A DNA stretch of 15,573 bases from Candidatus Zambryskiibacteriota bacterium (lineage in GTDB: Bacteria > Patescibacteriota > Minisyncoccia > Phycocordibacterales > Zambryskibacteraceae), in NCBI GenBank assembly GCA_024654145.1, contig JANLIM010000039.1:1-15573 (forward strand). Reading direction: 5' to 3'. Under the pieces are notes generated by a model. The model was not told the DNA's origin. It did not search any database and saw only the letters and a program-made list of their open reading frames with translations. Positions 5,864 through 11,558 of this stretch are shown one piece after another. A program made the position numbers and the translations under genes. Position 1 is the stretch's first letter, and each line of letters opens with the position of its first letter.

Positions 5864-6340
5864 CTAGTTAGAGACCTCTGCCTTCTCTACACTAAGTAAC
5901 TCCACTTCGAAGATGAGAGTAGCGTTCGGAGGAATAGGGCCAACACCCTGTGCTCCATAAGCGTAGTCAGGGGCAATGATGAGAGTTCTCATGCCTCCCT
6001 CGCGCATGCCTTGCATGCCTTCGTCCCAGCCGCGAATCACACCACCCGCACCAAGAGTAAAGGTGAAGGGAGTATTAGAATCACGAGAGCTGTCAAAAAC
6101 TTGTCCGTTCTGAAGCGTGCCGACATAATGCACTGTAAGCTTGTCTCCCGGCTCTGCAATTTCACCTTCGCCGACTGTAGTGTCATTTGCACTATATCCT
6201 GTTTCTGGCATTGGTGTGTTTTGGTTAGTCCCTTGGTTAACTTCCTGATTGCTAAAAAGATTCATAAATGGTCCGGAGAAGAAGAGGTAGCCTAGGAGAG
6301 CCAGCCCTGCAAACACCGCGATTGTTTGGTTTCTCGTCAT
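5864..6340 (-). CDS. Membrane-anchored FKBP-type peptidyl-prolyl isomerase
   Basis: Cis-trans prolyl isomerase acting outside the membrane as a folding helper. Residues 5-26 form a single hydrophobic anchor with no lipobox Cys, followed by an Asn/Gln-rich linker (about 30-55) and a complete FKBP domain: HYVGTL (71-76), FDSS (82-85), VIRGWDEGMQGM (101-112), YAYG (126-129) and IPPNATLIFEVELL (136-149). The FK506-pocket residues Tyr71-like, Phe82, Asp83, Val101, Ile102, Trp105 and Tyr126 are retained. The gene starts divergently from the LOG gene with 48 bases between; TATTAA (6348-6353) ends seven bases before ATG, near-leaderless. It leads into holB with a five-base gap, though no functional link is obvious. 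Confidence 0.92.
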   Translation of the reverse strand: MTRNQTIAVFAGLALLGYLFFSGPFMNLFSNQEVNQGTNQNTPMPETGYSANDTTVGEGEIAEPGDKLTVHYVGTLQNGQVFDSSRDSNTPFTFTLGAGGVIRGWDEGMQGMREGGMRTLIIAPDYAYGAQGVGPIPPNATLIFEVELLSVEKAEVSN

Positions 6341-6371
6341 TTTATTCTTAATATTTTTAGGATTACCTCTT

Positions 6372-6388
6372 TATGATATGATAGCCTC
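6372..6388 (+). promoter_or_regulatory. LOG gene promoter, leaderless type
   Basis: Two overlapping TATGAT boxes (6372-6377 and 6377-6382). The second ends six bases before ATG at 6389, so +1 is expected on the start codon. The -35 is weak. The 48-bp gap also carries the divergent FKBP promoter. Confidence 0.5.
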
Positions 6389-7099
6389 ATGGATGACGCA
6401 ACTAAGCAAAAGCTTAAAGACGATCTCAAATTAAGCCGCCCTGAGATGGAAATGATCGCCACGGAAAGAGTAGCTGATATCTCAAAAGAGTTTAAGGAAG
6501 GCTTCAAGTTCCTCTCTGACTACCCTAAGTCAATCACTTTCTTCGGCTCAACTATGTCTGTGGAGGGTGACCCTTATTACGAAAGCGCCCGAACCCTCTC
6601 AGGAAGGCTTGTCAAAGAACTTGGGTATTCTATTGTCTCTGGAGGTGGTCCCGGCATCATGGAGGCAGCGGACCGTGGAGCGTACGAAGCAGGTGGGGAT
6701 TCGCTTGGTCTACTTATCAACCTACCGAACCAGCAACCCACCAACCCTTATATTACAAAAAGCATAGGCTTCCATTATTTCTTTGCCCGTAAGGTCTGCC
6801 TTACTTTCGGAGCAGAGGTTTTCGTTTTCTTCCCAGGAGGCTTCGGAACACTTGATGAATTTTATGAAATTATAACTCTCATCCAAACCCAAAAGATTGA
6901 AAGCGTTCCCATAATCTGTGTCGGCAGTGAATATTGGAACAAAGTAAAAGATTTTATGCATAAGGAAATGCTTGAACGAGGATTTATCGCACCCGAGCAC
7001 GTAGACCTCTTTACCATTACTGACAGCCACGACGAGATTATAGAAATGGTAAGAAAAATACCAGTACGCATCAGTATTCCTCTTAGTGCTAGAGCTTAA
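6389..7099 (+). CDS. LOG-family protein, possible nucleotide phosphoribohydrolase
   Basis: Rossmann-fold protein of the LOG/YgdH type. It has the two family signatures GGGPGIMEA (85-93) and PGGFGTLDE (149-157) plus the conserved ARK (133-135). Plant and several bacterial members release base from cytokinin-type nucleoside monophosphates, while others act on AMP-like nucleotides in purine salvage. The family is certain but the exact substrate is not shown by sequence. At 236 residues it is larger than the compact 190-residue LOGs because of about 45 extra N-terminal residues, mostly charged helix. It stands alone on the plus strand between divergent minus-strand operons; no clear terminator follows before the next promoter at 7139. 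Confidence 0.9.
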   Translation: MDDATKQKLKDDLKLSRPEMEMIATERVADISKEFKEGFKFLSDYPKSITFFGSTMSVEGDPYYESARTLSGRLVKELGYSIVSGGGPGIMEAADRGAYEAGGDSLGLLINLPNQQPTNPYITKSIGFHYFFARKVCLTFGAEVFVFFPGGFGTLDEFYEIITLIQTQKIESVPIICVGSEYWNKVKDFMHKEMLERGFIAPEHVDLFTITDSHDEIIEMVRKIPVRISIPLSARA

Positions 7100-7138
7100 A
7101 TAATTTTAGCACCTTGACTAGACACATAGCATGTATGC

Positions 7139-7167
7139 TTGACAAATAGAGTGTAATATGCTAAGGT
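7139..7167 (+). promoter_or_regulatory. Consensus promoter of the GC-rich membrane gene
   Basis: TTGACA (7139-7144), 17-bp spacer, TAAGGT (7162-7167) preceded by TATGC (7157-7161), an extended -10. Same architecture as 1939-1968. A partial upstream copy of the pattern (TTGACT 7114-7119, TATGC 7134-7138) overlaps it, making an imperfect tandem of about 25 bp. Confidence 0.6.
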
Positions 7168-7177
7168 TACTAACAGT

Positions 7178-7232
7178 AGGCGGAATATCGCCTTGTACAA
7201 ATCCTTTTTCGCCCCTTAGCTGGGGTAGGAGG
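7178..7232 (+). promoter_or_regulatory. Structured 5' leader with strong SD
   Basis: The leader holds two small hairpins, AGGCG/CGCCT (7178-7182/7189-7193) and CCCC/GGGG (7212-7215/7222-7225). The latter ends one base before the strong SD AGGAGG (7227-7232), four bases from ATG. Hairpin formation could limit access to the SD. I do not recognise a riboswitch. Confidence 0.5.
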
Positions 7233-7236
7233 CCAT

Positions 7237-7839
7237 ATGGCCATTCTTCTGGGAATCCTCGCCGTCGCGCTCGTGATCTTCGTCACAGTAGCCTCAGGCT
7301 GCTGGTGGATCCTGCCGATCGTCATCTTTCTGGCGGTCTGCTACGGAGCCTGGCACTACGCCGGACCCCTCACCCCCCGCGTCATGCGCGGATGGTGGAG
7401 GCGCAACCGTGCCCGGCTCGCCCGAGCCGTAGTGCTCGCGCTTATCGCATTCCTGGTGCTCGCCACGCTGTGGTGCATCTGGGAGCGTCTGCCGGACTGC
7501 AACGGTGGCTGCTGGGATGGACCGGCGCCGGTTGCGGCATCTGCGACGCCGATGCCCGCGGCAATGTCACCCATTGCCTCTCCGGACCACACCAGCACCC
7601 ATTTCCGGGTGACGGTTGGTACGGAGTGGACGGAACCGATTCCGGTACCGCTCGGAGGACGGATCGGCTTCGCGAGCGAGCGCGATCTCGTCCAGTACGA
7701 GGTCATGGATCCGGAGGGGAAGGTTTACGCCTTTCCCACTCCCGGTAACGTATATCGGGACATCCCAAATCCAAGCTCGCTCCGCTTCCGTTCCAAGGAA
7801 GTTGAGCCGGTGATCATCAGAGTGCGAGTCACTTCGTGA
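7237..7839 (+). CDS. GC-rich membrane protein of unknown function
   Basis: I recognise no family. The 200-residue product has three hydrophobic helices (about 2-20, 23-41 and 61-82), with an Arg-rich loop (48-63) between the second and third, a Cys-containing juxtamembrane stretch (CNGGCWDG, 88-95), a Pro/Ala/Ser linker and a C-terminal beta-rich domain (about 120-200) that would face outside. Base use is unlike its neighbours: in codons 29-48, 17 of 20 third positions are G or C, and the whole gene is visibly GC-rich. It is a self-contained unit with consensus promoter, structured leader, strong AGGAGG SD, and terminators. This points to acquisition from a high-GC source or a cargo gene. An overlapping frame (7158-7748) is Arg/His-rich and rejected. 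Confidence 0.75.
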   Translation: MAILLGILAVALVIFVTVASGCWWILPIVIFLAVCYGAWHYAGPLTPRVMRGWWRRNRARLARAVVLALIAFLVLATLWCIWERLPDCNGGCWDGPAPVAASATPMPAAMSPIASPDHTSTHFRVTVGTEWTEPIPVPLGGRIGFASERDLVQYEVMDPEGKVYAFPTPGNVYRDIPNPSSLRFRSKEVEPVIIRVRVTS

Positions 7840-7846
7840 CTCGCAC
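7822..7846 (+). terminator. 11-bp hairpin spanning the stop codon
   Basis: GTGCGAGTCAC (7822-7832) and GTGACTCGCAC (7836-7846) pair perfectly around a TTC loop and enclose the TGA stop at 7837-7839. No T tract follows, so it may protect the 3' end or slow ribosomes; the true terminator is likely the next hairpin. Confidence 0.5.
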
Positions 7847-7859
7847 CATCAACGCAAAA

Positions 7860-7895
7860 GACGCTCCTGACCACGTGGTCTCGGGCGCCTTTTTT
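7860..7895. terminator. Likely bidirectional terminator
   Basis: A GACCACGTGGTC core (7869-7880) is flanked by imperfectly pairing CGCTCC and GGGCG arms. It is followed by TTTTTT (7890-7895) on the plus strand and preceded by AAAAG, giving a short T run on the minus strand. It sits between convergent units: the GC-rich gene and the minus-strand pilin array ending at 7913. Confidence 0.7.
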
Positions 7896-7912
7896 CATAT
7901 CCGTTATCAATT

Positions 7913-8179
7913 CTAGAGTCCCAAGTAATCTGGGCCGTCTATGCCGAAGGTGCCTATCACGAGACGTATGAGACCGTAGGCTGAGATCATGATAAACATC
8001 CCAAAGAGCCCGTAAAGAATCTTTTTCTTCCCTTCCTCCCGCTTAGTGTCGGCTGTCTGAGTAGCGATAAATTCTACTATCCCCCACAGGAAGACAAGCA
8101 TAGCAACAGCGAAGGCCAGAAGGATAATCGGGTTGAGGATATACTGATTGATCTTACTGAGAAGCTCTGTAACGGGCAT
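7913..8179 (-). CDS. Small two-helix membrane protein, T4SS_pilin-like
   Basis: An 88-residue protein with two hydrophobic helices (about 16-40 and 54-78) separated by a charged cytoplasmic loop (TADTKREEGKKKIL). The FLWGIVEFI and GLFGMFIMISAYGLIRLVIG segments match the pattern of its paralogues upstream, in which WGLVKFI and WGVIALFVMVSVWGLVRF recur. This is the T4SS_pilin/VirB2-like pattern common in CPR genomes. Unlike the others it lacks a signal peptide. It is last in the array; the gap to the previous gene holds a dispersed repeat (8210-8228). No close promoter is seen. Function in a secretion or pilus machine is inferred from the family only; no ATPase or channel gene is nearby. Confidence 0.78.
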   Translation of the reverse strand: MPVTELLSKINQYILNPIILLAFAVAMLVFLWGIVEFIATQTADTKREEGKKKILYGLFGMFIMISAYGLIRLVIGTFGIDGPDYLGL

Positions 8180-8209
8180 AATTGTGGACTACTTGTAGTG
8201 AGCGGTTTA

Positions 8210-8228
8210 TCCTGAGTTTGTCGAAGGG
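8210..8228. repeat. Dispersed short repeat in intergenic gap
   Basis: The stretch TCCTGAGTTTGTCGAAGGG, between two pilin-like genes, resembles a short sequence that I recall as widely dispersed in CPR and other environmental genomes, often read as FDKLR or LSKG when inside genes. Its outer bases form a weak inverted repeat. Only one copy is seen here. Confidence 0.5.
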
Positions 8229-8235
8229 AGTCGAA

Positions 8236-8574
8236 CTAGATACCCTGAACTCCAGGAACCTGAGCATCACCGCCCTGATCAATGTTAAGAGAGGTGCCGA
8301 TGAAACGTACGAGGCCCCAAACAGAGACCATGACAAAGAGAGCAATAACGCCCCAAATCATGAGGTGCTTACCTTCTGCCTTCTTCTCTTCTCCACCGAG
8401 GATAAACTTCACAAGGCCCCAGAAGAACGCAAGGAGTGCGAGTGCCACAACAATAGGGAGAGCGATACCTACCAGTCTACCTATTGAGTTCAAGAGGTTC
8501 TCAAGACTGCCGAGGTTCTGAGCGAAAGCGAGCATAGGAGCAAACGCTAGAGTGGCTAGAATAACTTTTTTCAT
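8236..8574 (-). CDS. T4SS_pilin-like protein with signal peptide
   Basis: 112 residues. A signal peptide (MKKVILATLAFAPMLAFAQ, likely cut after AFA) is followed by two helices (about 32-58 and 70-92) with the charged loop GGEEKKAEGKHL. The motifs FFWGLVKFILGG and MIWGVIALFVMVSVWGLVRFIG are nearly the same as in the 8691 and 9054 genes, so these are tandem paralogues. Mature protein would resemble VirB2/TrbC-type subunits inserted in the inner membrane. A gap of 116 bases upstream carries the 13-bp stem-loop at 8659-8687 and an AT-rich region with tandem TAATAAGT, where a separate promoter is possible. Confidence 0.85.
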   Translation of the reverse strand: MKKVILATLAFAPMLAFAQNLGSLENLLNSIGRLVGIALPIVVALALLAFFWGLVKFILGGEEKKAEGKHLMIWGVIALFVMVSVWGLVRFIGTSLNIDQGGDAQVPGVQGI

Positions 8575-8658
8575 TTATTTAACTTATTAGACTTATTAAC
8601 TATTTAATACCTACGACGGTATATTTTAATGATACGTCAATAGGAGCAAAAGACAACT

Positions 8659-8687
8659 GATCAATCCCCATAACATGGGGATTGATC
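8659..8687 (-). other. 13-bp stem-loop between pilin-like genes
   Basis: GATCAATCCCCAT (8659-8671) and ATGGGGATTGATC (8675-8687) pair perfectly around a 3-base loop, starting just after the stop of the 8691 gene. On the minus strand no T tract follows directly, so it is more likely an RNA-stabilising or partial attenuation hairpin than a full terminator. GGGG/CCCC within it allows an alternative fold. Confidence 0.65.
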
Positions 8688-8690
8688 CCC

Positions 8691-9041
8691 CTAGCGGCGA
8701 AATGATGGTATAGGTTGTATTGCACGAGATTCGATACCAAGTTGTCTTCCAATAAACTCTGTAAGGCCCCAAACTGTGACAAGGACAAAAAGCGCTATCA
8801 CTCCCCAGGTCATTAGTCTCTTGCCATTTGCTACTTCACTTTCATCCCCTGCTTTCATAATGAACTTAGCAAGACCCCAAAAGAAGACGAGTAAAGCGAT
8901 ACCAGCCGTAATAGGAATAAGTAATTGAATCAAGTCTCCTACTCTCGTAATCAGAGTTTGTGTCTGGGTAAATTGAGCGAAGGCAACAGCTGGAAATACA
9001 ATTAAGGCCACAATTGATAACATTTTTATTAATTTCTTCAT
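8691..9041 (-). CDS. T4SS_pilin-like protein with signal peptide
   Basis: 116 residues with a signal peptide (about 1-22, ending AVAFAQ), two helices (about 37-62 and 73-95) and the charged loop KAGDESEVANGKRL. It shares FFWGLAKFIMKAG and MTWGVIALFVLVTVWGLTEFIG with its paralogues on both sides. TATAAT (9048-9053) on the minus strand ends six bases before ATG and partly follows the TAG of the upstream gene, so this gene can also be transcribed on its own as a leaderless mRNA. The stem-loop at 8659-8687 immediately follows its stop and could raise the stability of this upstream message relative to the downstream one. Confidence 0.86.
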   Translation of the reverse strand: MKKLIKMLSIVALIVFPAVAFAQFTQTQTLITRVGDLIQLLIPITAGIALLVFFWGLAKFIMKAGDESEVANGKRLMTWGVIALFVLVTVWGLTEFIGRQLGIESRAIQPIPSFRR

Positions 9042-9053
9042 ATATTAATTATA
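9042..9053 (-). promoter_or_regulatory. Internal leaderless promoter in the pilin array
   Basis: Minus-strand TATAAT (9048-9053), six bases (TAATAT), ATG at 9041. The -10 begins immediately after the stop codon of the preceding gene. Confidence 0.5.
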
Positions 9054-9377
9054 CTAATTTGTAGGCAACTGAGGAATGCCAAACTGTGTAAAGCCAGCTT
9101 CATTCGAAAAGAACGCAATAATCCCCCAGATGGTGATCATGATGAAGAGGGCTATTAGACCCCAAACCATCAGACTCTTACCCTCGCTTACAGCCTTCTC
9201 ATCCCCGCCCACCTTTCCTATAAACTTCACAAGGCCCCAGAAGAATGCGAGTAAAGCCAAGCTTGCTATAACAGGGATAAGTAGTTCTATAAGCTTAAGG
9301 AATACTTCAACAAGCTCGCTAAAATTCCTTGGAGCCCCAGTTCCTGTTGAAGGTGGTGTGAATAAGAGAGGGTTCAT
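9054..9377 (-). CDS. T4SS_pilin-like protein
   Basis: 107 residues from ATG at 9377, two bases after the stop of the preceding gene, a coupling distance that decides the start. The frame stays open to 9425 but that would overlap the neighbour with an atypical Arg-rich leader. Two helices (about 28-52 and 66-90) flank the loop GGDEKAVSEGKSL, with FFWGLVKFIGKVGG and MVWGLIALFIMITIWGIIAFF, clearly paralogous to the 8236 and 8691 genes. The N-terminus (MNPLLFTPPSTGTGAP) is not a normal signal peptide, so the first helix probably acts as the insertion signal. Confidence 0.83.
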   Translation of the reverse strand: MNPLLFTPPSTGTGAPRNFSELVEVFLKLIELLIPVIASLALLAFFWGLVKFIGKVGGDEKAVSEGKSLMVWGLIALFIMITIWGIIAFFSNEAGFTQFGIPQLPTN

Positions 9378-9379
9378 AT

Positions 9380-9829
9380 TTATGCTGGGCAAGCTGGACC
9401 ACCGAGCTGCCCGATGGTCATACATATCACCGTAGCGAAGACCCAGGCACCGAGAAGTATGGCCGTACCGATAGCTGTATAAAGCAGGGACCTATGCGCC
9501 TTTTCAATATCTGCTGGCTTGCCTCTCGCTATTACATAGAGGAAACCAGAGTAAATGAAAGCAAGTACAGCAATTACCCCGCCTATAGGCATGAGGATTT
9601 TGTTAATGATGGTTTTTATCAAAGCAAAAAGAGAATTTGGGCCCCCTCGAAAAGGATTTTCAAGACCTGTCGGCGTTTGAACTGTACCTCCACCTTGCTC
9701 ATTAAACGAACCCCCTCCCGAATCATTAACTGTCCCCCCTCCTTGTGGTGATTGAGCAAAAACCAAAACCGCCCCAAAAGCCAAAAAGATTGTTAGAGAT
9801 AAAGCTGAAGCTAAAAAAGATTTTTTCAT
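9380..9829 (-). CDS. Pilin-like membrane protein with Gly-rich repeats
   Basis: 149 residues from ATG at 9829 (MKKSFLASALSLTIFLAFGA, a good signal peptide cut near VFAQ). The open frame reaches 9856 but that overlaps the preceding stop. The mature N-terminus has three degenerate Gly-rich units (GGGTVND, GGGSFNE, GGGTVQT). Two helices follow: LMPIGGVIAVLAFIYSGFLYVIA and a second from LLYTAIGTAILLGAWVFATVI, around the loop RGKPADIEKAHRS. This is the variant of the two-helix pilin-like family with a short polar loop after SGFLYV. It starts seven bases after the preceding stop and ends two bases before the next gene. Confidence 0.82.
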   Translation of the reverse strand: MKKSFLASALSLTIFLAFGAVLVFAQSPQGGGTVNDSGGGSFNEQGGGTVQTPTGLENPFRGGPNSLFALIKTIINKILMPIGGVIAVLAFIYSGFLYVIARGKPADIEKAHRSLLYTAIGTAILLGAWVFATVICMTIGQLGGPACPA

Positions 9830-9836
9830 CGTTAAT

Positions 9837-10166
9837 TTAAGGTTTAAAACTCTCAAGGAAAGAATATTCCGGCTTTAGAAGCGCACTAGTAATAGTGTAA
9901 ACCACAAGCCATGCTCCCAGTATCCACAGGTAGCCTATGAGCACGGAGAGGAAGATGTCTTTTGCCTTAATTTTGGCAGACTCACTTCCCCCTGAAGTAA
10001 GGAGCTTAAAGCCTGCGTACATAAAAGCGATTGCGGTCAGAAAGGTTGCCAAAACCACCAAATTCGTTATAACTGCATTTGCAAGCTGCATAAGATGGGA
10101 AAAAGTGCACGCTTCAGCAAATTCAGGAGGATTATTACAAACTATAAGTGGTTGCCATATGGCCAT
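9837..10166 (-). CDS. Pilin-like two-helix membrane protein, no signal peptide
   Basis: 109 residues. A polar Cys-containing N-terminus (MAIWQPLIVCNNPPEFAEAC) precedes helix one (about 32-56, NLVVLATFLTAIAFMYAGFKLL), a loop TSGGSESAKIKAKD and helix two (about 71-95). The arrangement MYAGFKLLTSGGSESAKIKAK matches small VirB2/TrbC-like proteins seen in CPR clusters. TATTAT (10173-10178) ends six bases before ATG, predicting a leaderless start inside the 23-base gap after the solute-binding gene. The next gene follows after seven bases. Confidence 0.82.
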   Translation of the reverse strand: MAIWQPLIVCNNPPEFAEACTFSHLMQLANAVITNLVVLATFLTAIAFMYAGFKLLTSGGSESAKIKAKDIFLSVLIGYLWILGAWLVVYTITSALLKPEYSFLESFKP

Positions 10167-10178
10167 ATATCTATAATA
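10167..10178 (-). promoter_or_regulatory. Leaderless promoter before the pilin array
   Basis: Minus-strand TATTAT (10173-10178), six bases (AGATAT), ATG at 10166. Confidence 0.45.
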
Positions 10179-10189
10179 AGAGCATTAAT

Positions 10190-11476
10190 TTAATTTTTCA
10201 TCAAGGTCTCAAGTGCCCGGCTGGCGACATTCACAGCTTCCTGCGTCCTAGCCCGCCCACTGGTAACCCCGTCTATCATGTCGCGGAAAATGTTGCGAGT
10301 GGCAACATTTTCTGGATCAAGCCAGCCTCTAGCCTGAAGTGCCGCCTCAAAGAAAACTGAGATGACAGCATCATTCTGCTTTACAGAAAGAAGATCTCGC
10401 CTAGCGGTAGGTAGGATAAGCTCGTAAGACAAAGGTTCTGCCACTTCTCTTGATACAAGAAGAAGTGCTGCTCTAAAGGCAGCACCCGTATTCCTCACAC
10501 CTCGGGTAATAGAGACTGCATGAACCTTGCCGTATGTAATAGTGCGGCCGGAAACTCTAGACTGAGGCACAGGCGCCACGCCGAAGTTCAAATTCGGGTT
10601 TTTGTTTCTCAAAGCAGTAAGTTCACTTGCAAAGCCGAGATAATACGCTGAGTCTCCACTGGTAAAACGAGTCTGTGCTTCCGACAGAGAGCGGTTCCAA
10701 CTATAATAAGTCTTGGTCGGGTTAGAAAACTGGGTATAGAAATCCAACGCAGACTCCGATGGCGCGACAGCAAGTCCGAAGTTTTCCGTAAGAAATGGTC
10801 GCAGCTCAGCCCCAGAATAACCCGTGATAGGCGTCCCTGCCTGGAGCATAAGGAGAGAAAGAATTTCTTTAAAGTTATTAATATTCCTCGTCTCGCCGAG
10901 AGCTACAGTGGACTGGACGACGTTACCAGCCGCATCACGTTTAGTGAGTTTTGAAGTCAGAGAATATATTTCATCCCAGTAAGCCATTGGTTTAGCCTCT
11001 CCAGCCGAAGATAGCAAATCACGGTTGTAGTACATAACCAACGGGTCGACAATAAGCGGAAGACCATATATGCCCTCCGGTGTCATGAAAAGCTCGCCTT
11101 CCTCCACAAAAGCTTCTTTGAAGTCTCTCTCGCTCACACTTTCATACGGTATAGCCATAAGCTTCGACTTATTTTTAAGAAGCCTGTCCTGGCTTGTGAT
11201 AAGCAAATCCGGGCCCTGGCCGCTCGCAAGTGCTTCTGTAAACTCCTTATCTATAGTCTCGCTCGACTTCTCTACATAAACCAAACTTAGGCTCTTGTCT
11301 ATAACTGGCACCACAGTTCCCAATATAGAACTAAAAGCCTCCGCAGGTAGATCACCCCAAATAGTCACAGTTGCCTCTTGGTTCGAGGATCCGCCCTGAT
11401 AAAATGCGAACATAAGCACCGCAATAATTATGAAAAATCCAAAAACAACCATCAAAATAATCTGGAACTTGCTCAT
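10190..11476 (-). CDS. Membrane-anchored extracellular solute-binding protein (SBP_bac_1-like)
   Basis: A 428-residue family-1 type solute-binding protein, of the kind that captures sugars or similar ligands for ABC importers. A single N-terminal helix (about 5-27) anchors it; no lipobox Cys is present. The fold signatures are TVTIWGDLPAEAF at the mature N-terminus, GPDLLITSQDRL (about 88-99), YGLPLIVDPLVMYYNRDLL (about 137-155) and the RFTSGDSAYYLGFASEL region. No permease or ATPase gene is present; instead it precedes six small pilin-like proteins. It may be a stand-alone receptor or may feed a transporter encoded elsewhere. TAGAAT (11483-11488) ends six bases before ATG, so the transcript is predicted leaderless and divergent from the transposase. 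Confidence 0.88.
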   Translation of the reverse strand: MSKFQIILMVVFGFFIIIAVLMFAFYQGGSSNQEATVTIWGDLPAEAFSSILGTVVPVIDKSLSLVYVEKSSETIDKEFTEALASGQGPDLLITSQDRLLKNKSKLMAIPYESVSERDFKEAFVEEGELFMTPEGIYGLPLIVDPLVMYYNRDLLSSAGEAKPMAYWDEIYSLTSKLTKRDAAGNVVQSTVALGETRNINNFKEILSLLMLQAGTPITGYSGAELRPFLTENFGLAVAPSESALDFYTQFSNPTKTYYSWNRSLSEAQTRFTSGDSAYYLGFASELTALRNKNPNLNFGVAPVPQSRVSGRTITYGKVHAVSITRGVRNTGAAFRAALLLVSREVAEPLSYELILPTARRDLLSVKQNDAVISVFFEAALQARGWLDPENVATRNIFRDMIDGVTSGRARTQEAVNVASRALETLMKN

Positions 11477-11488
11477 AAGCTAATTCTA
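11477..11488 (-). promoter_or_regulatory. Leaderless promoter of the solute-binding gene
   Basis: Minus-strand TAGAAT (11483-11488), six bases (TAGCTT), ATG at 11476. A good -35 is not evident. Confidence 0.5.
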
Positions 11489-11521
11489 TACCAAAACTTC
11501 CCCTAAATAATCCCCACTCTC

Positions 11522-11546
11522 CATGTCAAGGACGGCCCTTGACATG
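11522..11546. repeat. Left palindromic repeat of the transposase unit
   Basis: CATGTCAAGG and CCTTGACATG form a perfect 10-bp stem around loop ACGGC. The last base touches the transposase -10 box at 11547. Positions 11523-11544 are identical to 12168-12189 (22 of 22). Confidence 0.85.
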
Positions 11547-11558
11547 TATAATCAAGAA
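11547..11558 (+). promoter_or_regulatory. Transposase promoter, leaderless type
   Basis: TATAAT (11547-11552), six bases (CAAGAA), ATG at 11559. The -35 region coincides with the left palindrome, so transposase binding there could repress the gene. Confidence 0.55.

Noticed and set aside
7158..7748. 196-codon ORF overlapping the GC-rich gene
   Set aside because: Arg/His/Pro-rich without hydrophobic pattern, no SD, and begins within the promoter -10 region; a by-product of high GC in the real frame.
8600..8788. 62-codon minus-strand ORF
   Set aside because: Runs through the stem-loop in another frame of the 8691 gene; no motif or start signal.
9378..9425. Longer start for the 9054 pilin-like gene
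   Set aside because: The extra residues are Arg/His-rich, overlap the preceding gene, and the ATG at 9377 is at coupling distance.
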